Shown here piece after piece: positions 27,337-36,100 of a stretch of DNA of 64,000 nucleotides. How positions within the stretch are numbered: the stretch's first letter is position 1; every line of letters begins with the position of its first letter. The stretch is taken from positions 1 through 64,000 of the forward strand of contig CAYMUR010000021.1 in assembly GCA_964393615.1 (NCBI GenBank). Direction: 5' to 3'. The stretch comes from CAYMUR01 sp964393615 (GTDB lineage: Bacteria; Planctomycetota; Planctomycetia; Pirellulales; Pirellulaceae). The notes under the pieces are model-generated. The model made no database searches, was not told where the DNA came from, and saw only the letters and a list, made by a program, of their open reading frames with translations. A program made the position numbers and the translations under genes.

Positions 27337-30300
27337 GTGACTAAGTTTGGTTTTCATAAATCCAATATTATGACGGATCGCGTTCAACAGCCAAATACTT
27401 CATCGACTGATGGACAGACTCTGTGGTCGACTACTTTTCAAGGGTTGCTCTGGACTCAGTTTCTGACGGCGACGAATGACAATGTGTTCCGTTGGCTGGT
27501 AATCGGAATCGGCAAGGATTACGTTGAACCGTCTGGCGTAGGCACGATATTGATGCTGGGTACGGTTCTTTTTGTAGCCCCTTATCTTGGTTTTTCAGCG
27601 ATTGCAGGATACCTGGCAGACCGATTTGCCAAGAACCATGTGATTTGGGGCTGCAAGATTGCAGAGATCTTTATCATGACGCTAGGGGTCGCTGCAATCT
27701 TCTTGCAGAGCATGCCTCTCCTGTTTCTGGCAGTCTTTCTGATGGGATCCCAGAGCGCGTTTTTTGCACCGGCGAAATTAGGAAGCATTCCCGAAATCTT
27801 GAAACCGGAAAAGGTACCGTTAGCCAACGGTCTGTTTGGGCTGACCACCGTGGGGGCCACGATGATTGGGATGGCCGTGGGAAACAAGATCACGGACATG
27901 ACAGGACGTTATGGAGTGGAGCAAAACAGCTGGCTCCCAGCGTTCACTCTCATTGGTATCGCGGTAGTCGGGACTTTGCTTAGTCTGTTGGTACGATCGT
28001 TACCGGTAGCCAACGCGCTACGGAAATTTCCCTGGAACTTTCCTGTACAGACCTTTCGCGATTTACGGACGTTGGCTTCTCTCAAACCATTATTTCGAGT
28101 TGCCTTGGGATCTGTGTTTTTCTGGTCTCTGGGAGCGCTGGCACAACTGAATATCGACCAGTTTGCGTTTGAAGGAGGGGCCAGTACCGAAACCCAGAAA
28201 GTGCCACTGTTGGTCTGTCTTGTTTTTGGTCTCGGACTAGGAGCGGTGTTGGCTGGGATTTGGTCACGTGGGCGTGTTGAGTTAGGCCTGCTTCCACTGG
28301 GGGCAACTGGAATCGTTATTTTCTGTTTTTTGCTATTCCTGGTGCAAGGTGCCATTTTCCAGTTAGACGAAGGGATGACAAAGCATTTGGTTTGGGCCTG
28401 TGTCTTTTTGGGGGGGCTTGGTTTTAGTGCTGGTCTTTTCGATGTACCAATCAACGCATACATGCAGCAGCGCAGTCCCCGTGAATCTCGCGGGTCGATT
28501 TTGGCAGCCTCGAATTTTCTTACTTTTTCAGGCGTTGCGCTCGTGGCGGTGGTATTTGCGGCAGTACGACAGCCTTATAGTCGTGGCAGCCTGGAGAATG
28601 TCCAAGTTGCAGCCGTCACAGAGCAAAGTCAGCAGGACATCGACAAGGTGCGGGACCGCTATGAGCGCGATTGGAAAGTGAATAATGACCTGGCTCAAAT
28701 CAAGTTAGTCCTTGGCGATGGCGAGATCCCGGATCATATACGCCCGCACTTGTTGGCAAACCTGATCTGGATAGATATTAAGAAAAGGGACGAAGCATAT
28801 AGGAAAACGGGTCCCGAAAAGCTGAAATCTGAATCAATGCTGCTGCCGCGGACAGATTACATTAGGCATTTTTCTGAGGAAGCAGAATTGGTTTCCCAGG
28901 TCTATACACAGGCAACCGGGCCCCCTTTGCTGACTGCCAATGAGGTCTTCCTGGTTTGTGGAGTCGGGACAGTACCTGTTTTGTTCTATATTTTATGGTT
29001 GATCCCTCAGGCAACACTACGTTTTCTTGTATGGTTGTTGAGTATAGCGGTTTATCGAATCCGAGTGGAAGGTAGCGAAAATATTCCTGATAAGGGGGGA
29101 GCTCTATTTTTACCAAATCATATTTCTTGGCTCGACGGTGTTTTGCTTCTATTGATCAGTGATCGACCGATCCGGATGGTCGTCTATGCAGGAAACTTTA
29201 CCTCTCCCCTCATGAAATGGTTAGGTAAAATGTGGGGAGTTATTTTGCTACCGACGCGTCCGAAGGCCCTGACTCGGACGATTGAAAACACTCGTACACT
29301 GCTGCAAGATGGCGAGTTGATTTGCATTTTTCCCGAAGGTGCAATTTCACGAACTGGCCAAATGCAAGGGTTTAAACGAGGTGCTTTAAAAATTCACCAG
29401 GGGACTGATGTACCGATCATACCGGTCTATCTTGACGGTCTTTGGGGAAGTGTTTTTAGTTTTGAGCGAGGGCGTTTTTTTTGGAAATGGCCGCGCCGTT
29501 GGCCTTTCCCAATTTCAATTCGTATTGGTCAGCCGTTGGTGGAGGAAGTCGACACACATCGGGTTCGTCAAGCGGTTCAGGAACTGGAGGCAAAATCTGT
29601 GGAAAAACGAGTGGAAAAAACAGAGCTCCTACCGATCGAGTTTTTACGATTGTGCAAACAGCGTAAATATAAATCGAAAGTTGCTGATACGTTGGGTGCG
29701 AACCTTACCGGCGGTGAATTATTGATGAGGACTTTGATACTGCGCCGAATCTTGCAGCGTAAGATCTTGGCTGTGGATGAGCGGTATGTTGGGATTTTGT
29801 TGCCACCGTTGGGACCGTCGGTGATGGCGAATGCTGCCGTGTCGCTGATGCGCCGTGTGGCGGTGAATCTGAACTATAGTGTCAGTGTTGAAATTATCAA
29901 TCATTGTATTGCGGAATGTGGAATACAGCATGTTTTGACGAGTAGACGGTTCGTCGAACGTCTGAAAAAGATGGGAGTTGATATCGATGTCCTTAGTGCG
30001 GAGCTGGTGTATCTTGAGGATTTAAAAGATGATCCGACCTGGATAGACAAACTGACAGGTTTTGTCTCGAGTTATTTGGTACCCGTCAAGATTCTGGCCA
30101 AATCCTTGGCCCTTTATGAAATTAAATCTGATGACACATTGACGATCATTTTTACCTCTGGATCTACTGGCCAGCCCAAAGGAGTCATGCTGACACACGC
30201 AAATGTGCAGTCGAATATTGAAGCCATTGAAGATGTATTTCAGTTTGTGCCGGAGGATGTACTGATCTGTGTGTTGCCGTTTTTTCATTCATTTGGATAT

Positions 30301-31281
30301 ACCGTCACCATGTGGGGTACTCTGGCTATGAATGTTAAAGGGGTGTACCATTCGAACCCGTTAGAGGCCAAGCAGATTGGGAAAATGTGCCGAGAACATC
30401 GCGGTAGCGCGTTGTTGGGCACGCCGACTTTTCTTCGCTCTTATTTGCGCCGCTGTACGAAAGAGGATTTTGCGACTCTCAACTTGATCGTTGCGGGGGC
30501 GGAAAAAATGCCAATTGAATTGTGTAACGCTTACGAAGAAAAATTTAATTTACGGCCTGCCGAAGGTTATGGTGCGACCGAACTGTCTCCCTTGGTATCG
30601 GTGAATATTCCCTCGAGTCGTGCTGTGGGACAGTCGAGCGAAGGACTCAAGGAAGGGACTGTCGGACGGCCAATTCCTGGCGTTGCGGCAAAAATCATTG
30701 ATTTAGAGTCGGGAGATACACTTGGTGTAAACCAATCCGGTATGTTGTTGATCAAAGGTCCAAATGTCATGAAAGGATATTTGAACCGTCCTGACATTAC
30801 TGAAGAGATTATTCGCAACGGATGGTATGTTACGGGGGATGTGGCTTTGATCGACGACGAGGGTTTTATACGTATTACTGGACGTGAAAGTCGCTTTTCG
30901 AAAATCGGTGGGGAAATGGTGCCACATGTGCAAATCGAAGAGACATTATTGTCCTTGTTGAATGCTAAAGAGGATTTTGACGCGAACGATACAATTCCCT
31001 TGGCGGTGACGGCGGTACCGGATCAGCGCAAAGGGGAGCGGTTAGTTGTGCTCCATACGCAACTACCCCTATCCACCGATGAATTTTGTATGGGGCTTAC
31101 AGAAGCGGGTTTGCCTAATATCTATATTCCGTCAGCAGACAGTTTTTTCCAGGTAGAGTCGTTACCAGTTTTGGGCAGTGGAAAACTGGATCTGAAATCA
31201 ATTCAGCAGTTGGCGATAGACGCGTTTGGTCCCGAAGATTTGGAGAAGTCTCCAGATGGCGCGACACCTAGTCGGTCGTGA
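27337..31281 (+). CDS. MFS transporter / acyltransferase / acyl-ACP(CoA) ligase fusion
   Basis: 1314 residues, GTG start at 27337 (ATG 27370 possible). Residues ~20-420: 12-helix MFS transporter like LplT (WTQFLTATNDNVFRWLVIGI, FSAIAGYLADRFAKNHVIWG). Residues ~560-740: PlsC acyltransferase with NHISWLDGVLL (H-x4-D), FPEGAISRTGQMQGFKRGAL. Residues ~790-1310: AMP-binding ligase with TIIFTSGSTGQPKGVMLTH, EGYGATELSPLVSVN and WYVTGDVALIDDEGFIRITG. This matches the three-domain fusion of lysophospholipid flippase with 2-acylglycerophosphoethanolamine acyltransferase and acyl-ACP synthetase. The likely job is to bring lysophospholipid in and re-acylate it at the inner membrane. Confidence 0.9.
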   Translation: MTKFGFHKSNIMTDRVQQPNTSSTDGQTLWSTTFQGLLWTQFLTATNDNVFRWLVIGIGKDYVEPSGVGTILMLGTVLFVAPYLGFSAIAGYLADRFAKNHVIWGCKIAEIFIMTLGVAAIFLQSMPLLFLAVFLMGSQSAFFAPAKLGSIPEILKPEKVPLANGLFGLTTVGATMIGMAVGNKITDMTGRYGVEQNSWLPAFTLIGIAVVGTLLSLLVRSLPVANALRKFPWNFPVQTFRDLRTLASLKPLFRVALGSVFFWSLGALAQLNIDQFAFEGGASTETQKVPLLVCLVFGLGLGAVLAGIWSRGRVELGLLPLGATGIVIFCFLLFLVQGAIFQLDEGMTKHLVWACVFLGGLGFSAGLFDVPINAYMQQRSPRESRGSILAASNFLTFSGVALVAVVFAAVRQPYSRGSLENVQVAAVTEQSQQDIDKVRDRYERDWKVNNDLAQIKLVLGDGEIPDHIRPHLLANLIWIDIKKRDEAYRKTGPEKLKSESMLLPRTDYIRHFSEEAELVSQVYTQATGPPLLTANEVFLVCGVGTVPVLFYILWLIPQATLRFLVWLLSIAVYRIRVEGSENIPDKGGALFLPNHISWLDGVLLLLISDRPIRMVVYAGNFTSPLMKWLGKMWGVILLPTRPKALTRTIENTRTLLQDGELICIFPEGAISRTGQMQGFKRGALKIHQGTDVPIIPVYLDGLWGSVFSFERGRFFWKWPRRWPFPISIRIGQPLVEEVDTHRVRQAVQELEAKSVEKRVEKTELLPIEFLRLCKQRKYKSKVADTLGANLTGGELLMRTLILRRILQRKILAVDERYVGILLPPLGPSVMANAAVSLMRRVAVNLNYSVSVEIINHCIAECGIQHVLTSRRFVERLKKMGVDIDVLSAELVYLEDLKDDPTWIDKLTGFVSSYLVPVKILAKSLALYEIKSDDTLTIIFTSGSTGQPKGVMLTHANVQSNIEAIEDVFQFVPEDVLICVLPFFHSFGYTVTMWGTLAMNVKGVYHSNPLEAKQIGKMCREHRGSALLGTPTFLRSYLRRCTKEDFATLNLIVAGAEKMPIELCNAYEEKFNLRPAEGYGATELSPLVSVNIPSSRAVGQSSEGLKEGTVGRPIPGVAAKIIDLESGDTLGVNQSGMLLIKGPNVMKGYLNRPDITEEIIRNGWYVTGDVALIDDEGFIRITGRESRFSKIGGEMVPHVQIEETLLSLLNAKEDFDANDTIPLAVTAVPDQRKGERLVVLHTQLPLSTDEFCMGLTEAGLPNIYIPSADSFFQVESLPVLGSGKLDLKSIQQLAIDAFGPEDLEKSPDGATPSRS

Positions 31282-31284
31282 ATC

Positions 31285-31317
31285 ACGCCTGTACTTTGGT
31301 TGTTTTGAGGACAGGCG
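31285..31317. terminator. Hairpin between convergent genes
   Basis: ACGCCTGT and ACAGGCG pair across an 18-base T-rich loop. It lies between the stop of the lipid fusion gene and the DUF1501 gene coming the other way, so it may serve both strands. There is no strong T tract. Confidence 0.4.
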
Positions 31318-31359
31318 GGTCATCTGGAGTTAGCATTCGTTCGTCATAATACTGGTAAG

Positions 31360-32889
31360 CTAACCCACAAGACCGTCGACCTGTTCGGTATTTCTAACAG
31401 GCGGAAAAAGGGTGTTCTCTCCGCTGAGACCGTCGATCGGATTACCATGATAGATCTGATGAGGTCGGTCAAGCTCATCCTGCCACACGGCCGTGGCAGG
31501 GATTCCAAGCGAACGGTAAATTGTAGCCGCCAGATTTTCTGGATGCTGAGGTTTGTCGGTTGGGTAAGCGCCAATCTTGTCTGTTGCCCCAATCACAGTC
31601 CCACCACGTACGCCGCCTCCCGCAAAGAAAACGGTCTGGCTTGCTCCCCAATGATCGCGTCCGGGAAATTGGTAACTTCCCGGTAACAAAGAGAGTTTTG
31701 GTGTCCGACCAAATTCCCCTGCCATGACAACCAGTGTCTGATCCAACAAGCCAGTCTCGTGCAAATCATCTAATAAGGCAGAAACAGCCCGATCAGTGGG
31801 TGGAAATAAGTTGTTCTTAAGATGTGGAAAGGCGTTGCCGTGTGTGTCCCAAGTTTCGTCATTTCCCAAATTAACTTGTACCAGATTGACGCCTGTGGCC
31901 ACCAACTGCCGGGCCATCAACAACGACCATCCAAACGAATTTCGACCATAACGGTCTTGGACCTTATTGGGTAATCGTGTCACATCCAATGCCTGTTTGA
32001 CTTGGGGATCACAAACCAGTGATATGGCTTGCTGGCGGTATCGGTCAAAACTCGTAGCCGATGCGTGTTGTTCGAGATGTTGTCGTTGCTGGTCCAGTGT
32101 ATTCAGAAATTCCAGTCGATTTTCCAGACGTCGATTAGTCAATTCATGGGGCAGTGTTAAACAAGGTGCTTCAAAGACCCGTGAATCTTCTCGTTTTTTG
32201 TCGCCATGGTGAAAGTGATACTGTGGATAAGCGCCATAGGAAACAGCACTATAGGGAGAAGCTTCAATGAACCATGGGTCGTGACGCGCTCCCATTTCAC
32301 CAGCAAACTGTCCAGGAATGACGCGGCCACTGCGGTGGATCAATCGTTCCGGTAACACAGCAGCTGGTGGTAAATTATTGTTGTTGGACCGCGTTGCAAC
32401 TCCAGCAATTGTTGTGATTGATGGCCAATTGCTTGGTCTTGGTTCATTCCCGGAGAAGTTTGGTGGAATGTCTTTCCGCCCAGTCAGCATGATATGATGA
32501 CCTTGGGAATGCTCATTGTGTGAGTGCGTCATGGACCGGCAAAGTGCCCAATGCTGACTTCGCTGAGCCAACATCGGAAGATGTTCACAAATGTGAATGC
32601 CAGCGGTTTGGGTTGCTATCGGTTGAAACTCACCACGTACGGTATCCGGAGCATCAGGTTTCATATCGAAACTGTCATGCTGAGCCAAGCCTCCAGACAA
32701 GAAAATATAGATGCAAGCCTGGGCACCCCAAGATTTGTCGGGCGCTGCGCCAGTGGGTTCCGCCACGGCACGTAGTGCTTCTAAATGATTGACACCTAAT
32801 CCAAGCAAGCCGATTGACCCAGCTTGAATGGCTGTGCGGCGCGAAAACGATAACGGGTGTTTAGGGGGCTGTTGATTGCGATAAGGCAT
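31360..32889 (-). CDS. DUF1501 domain protein (second copy)
   Basis: 509 residues. Twin-arginine signal LSFSRRTAIQAGSIGLLGLG. Family motifs: IFLSGGLAQHDSFDMKPDAP, HSHNEHSQGHHIMLTG, DETWDTHGNAF, AGEFGRTPKLSLLPGSYQFP then GRDHWGASQTVFFAGGG. The 'GE/RDHWG' motifs match the phosphatase-superfamily metal region. Unlike the copy at 12398-13741 it has no PSD1 neighbour; it stands alone between the lipid fusion gene and the giant PVC-type gene. The two copies are distant in sequence, so they are not a recent duplicate. Function unknown. Confidence 0.88.
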   Translation of the reverse strand: MPYRNQQPPKHPLSFSRRTAIQAGSIGLLGLGVNHLEALRAVAEPTGAAPDKSWGAQACIYIFLSGGLAQHDSFDMKPDAPDTVRGEFQPIATQTAGIHICEHLPMLAQRSQHWALCRSMTHSHNEHSQGHHIMLTGRKDIPPNFSGNEPRPSNWPSITTIAGVATRSNNNNLPPAAVLPERLIHRSGRVIPGQFAGEMGARHDPWFIEASPYSAVSYGAYPQYHFHHGDKKREDSRVFEAPCLTLPHELTNRRLENRLEFLNTLDQQRQHLEQHASATSFDRYRQQAISLVCDPQVKQALDVTRLPNKVQDRYGRNSFGWSLLMARQLVATGVNLVQVNLGNDETWDTHGNAFPHLKNNLFPPTDRAVSALLDDLHETGLLDQTLVVMAGEFGRTPKLSLLPGSYQFPGRDHWGASQTVFFAGGGVRGGTVIGATDKIGAYPTDKPQHPENLAATIYRSLGIPATAVWQDELDRPHQIYHGNPIDGLSGENTLFPPVRNTEQVDGLVG

Positions 32890-33165
32890 GGTTGCTTAGT
32901 GATATATTCCAGGCACAGCAGAAACGAACAACCAATACTTAAATATAAGATGAAGATTCATGGAAATCAAGAGATTTATCGCGTTGTGACAGCATCGGAT
33001 TTCTCTTCTGAACGGGATATGTTGTGGATCTTGGGCGTTGCGGAAAACGATTGAATTATTTTTCTGGCATACCGCCAATTAGAAGTCATTGGGTCGCTGA
33101 ATGAATAACCAGGACGCATTGTCTCCATGAAAATGTTAAATACTGTGGCAGGTAGACTCTATTAA

Positions 33166-36100
33166 TTAGTGGTGGTGCTTGCCGAAAATGTTGTTGTTTG
33201 AATCACCACCAGAAAATACAAAAGCGATTAAATCAAAAATTTCTTCACGAGACAACTTGTTTAACAGACCTTCGGGCATGAGCGACACTTTCGATTGAAT
33301 ACGCTGTTCAATGTCATCTTTTGCTAGGATGGTCGCTTTATCTTTGGCCAGTGGGTCGATGACGACTTTTATTTCTAGCGGAGATTCATTGATAATCATT
33401 CCAGTGACAGTCTTGCCCGATTCCAATTCAAAAATATATGTTTGATACTTCGGATCAATTTCTTTTGAAGGTTCGATGATAGAACGTAGGATGTGTTCTG
33501 AATTGTGTTTCAATTTGTCCAGTTTGGCCAAGTCAGGGCCAAATATACGACCTTCCTTGTCAAGTTGGTGGCAACCGACGCAGTTGGCAACTTTGAATAA
33601 CTGTTTTCCAACTTCAAAGGATCGACCATGATGTATCTCTTTTACATCGGCAATCAATTCATCGAATGTCCAATTGCGTCCACGTGCGTTCAATTGCAAT
33701 AATTCGTCTTGGATGGGCAAGGCTAACGCGGTGAGATAACTTTCAGGATTGGCTTGATAGGCTTTTAAATCTGGGACGACATAGAGCGCTCCGTGCATCC
33801 GTCGCCAGTGGCCGGGATAAGTGCAGACGTATGGATAAACGCCGGGCTGTGCCGGGATTTCCATGCTGATGGCTTGTGTTTGACCTGGCTGCAGCAGATG
33901 ACTGGCGAGCAGAATCGTGTCAGATGTTGGAATATAGTGTCGTTCGATTGCATCAGGATCAAGGCCCATAGCCTCACCCAATTCGCCGACTTCAGCGAGT
34001 GTTCCAGGAAGCGTAATCGCAAAGTTGTGTGGCATAGCGTCCGTGTTAGAAAAGCGAAACTCGACTGGTTTGCCGGCTTGTACGACGATTCGCTCCTTGT
34101 CAAAAATCATGCGGTGTTTCACAGTGCCGATTGCAATCACACGCACATCAAGGTTCTCTAAGCGATGCAACTCTGTTTGTGCCTGATCCGTTGGCAGCAG
34201 GCGAGCCAATGACCTACTCAACGCGATAGCGTCCGCTGCTGCCCCGGCGGTACGGAGGTGTGGCGGAGTTTCACTGAGGTACCCAATCAGATTATCTAGC
34301 ATGGGGCCAATTTCCGCCGACGGCCAATGTTCGACCGAGATATTGTGAAGTGCTTTGATAGCTATGGACCGGTTTCTGCCAGCCTTGATCAGGGAACCCA
34401 AAGCGAGAATCTTTTCAGTTTCATGGCCTGGTATTGAGGCTAATGCTTCGATCGCCACCTCGTGCAACGAATTTTCTTCAGAAATAGTCAGGTAGGATGG
34501 TGCGATGACCTGTTGACTCAATCCCGGTCCTTCCCAAAGAACCTGCAACCCATCACCGCCACTATGATCGAAATAAGTAACGATCAAAAGGTTGTGTCCA
34601 GCGGAAAGATTCACCGAGCCACTCTTTTCAGTCATGCCATGTAAGCCGTCGTTTTGTACAACGAGTTGATCGTTGATGTAGAGTCGTGAGCCGTCGTCGG
34701 ATTTTGTAGAAAAGGTGTATTTACCAGACTTTGGTACCTTGAGTTTGCCGGTAAAACGGAGAACAAAATGGTCCTTGTCCTGGCGTTGTGGAACGTCTAA
34801 TGTTATTCCGGGTACAACGCCGCTTGCTTGTGGGACCATTCCATTAAGAGTTTCAAGCGATACGTTATTTGGGTTCGGGGTAAAATATTCTACGTGGATA
34901 CCATTTTGAGACGAAGGCGTGGTATCTGTCGTGGATCGGGCCGTGGCCGGTAATTCGAAAATCAACGGTTCTACCTTGTCATAAAGCGTTTCACGAATCT
35001 GCTGCTCGACGAACGGAACGGCAGCCAGAAAATGTAGCAGTTGTTCTTTGTTTCCAATAGCTGTCAAAAACGGATCGTCCGGTCCCGCGGTAGCGATCCA
35101 GGCAGCATAACCGAACTGCCGTATCGTGGCTGATTGACCGGTTGTTGCGAGCGCTTCAAGCAGAGGTTGTACCGAATGTAGATCTTCTGCCGATTGCCGA
35201 GTCAGAATCTGTCCCAGTCTATCCAGGTTGAATCCTTTTGAATCTCCATGGGTGATTAAGTCTAACAAGAGTTTCAGCCGGTCGGTCTTTGTTAATTTTG
35301 CCAGGCCATCGAGAGAATATTCTAGTTGTTCTGTTGTTGCATCGGAACGTTTTAACATTGCTAGAAACAACTCTTCCGTTGGTTTCATTTTTAATAAATC
35401 ATCGATGTGCGCGTTCCGTAATGCATAATCATGCGCCGCAGGAGAAAGCAGTTTGCCAGCGGCGACTGCATTTCGCACAAATGTGTCCAAATCAATCTTG
35501 CTGCGAGCATAGTTGAGTATAGTTTCCAGTTCCGGATCGCTTTCTTGAGAGGAGACCATGAAAATAATTTCGGCGGCAGCCGCATGTTCAAATTCGATAG
35601 CCGATTTGACTGCTTCTGCCCTGACAAGTGCCGATGTATCCTGAGCGGCAGTATTTAGTATTGGTTTCCAGTCTGATACTCGTCCGGCCCAGTGTCCCAG
35701 TGTACGAATTGCCGCCGCACGTATGCGTGGCTCGGATGCCCGATAAACCTTTTCCAGAAGATTCATATTGGGTGCCCGCTGTTCTTCAAATACCCACAAG
35801 CATTCGAGCAAAGCTTGTGCTTCGTTGTTCGTGGTGCTTGCACGTAATGGATTTAAATGGGTGGTGAATGCTCCCGTTTCTTTTAGGACTTTGGCTCTGT
35901 CACGTCCACTCAACTCAAGCCGTGCCCTGTAACGCGTTCCATTTTCTTTGGCAAAAAAATACTGGCAGACTTTGTGGATTGGTAATGCCTTCATTTTAGG
36001 AGGCGTTAATAGGTTGCGGCCAACATGGGTGATACGGTAGATGCGGCCGTGCTCATGGTCACGGTTAGGGTCACGCATGTTGTGTTGCATGTGTCCGATT

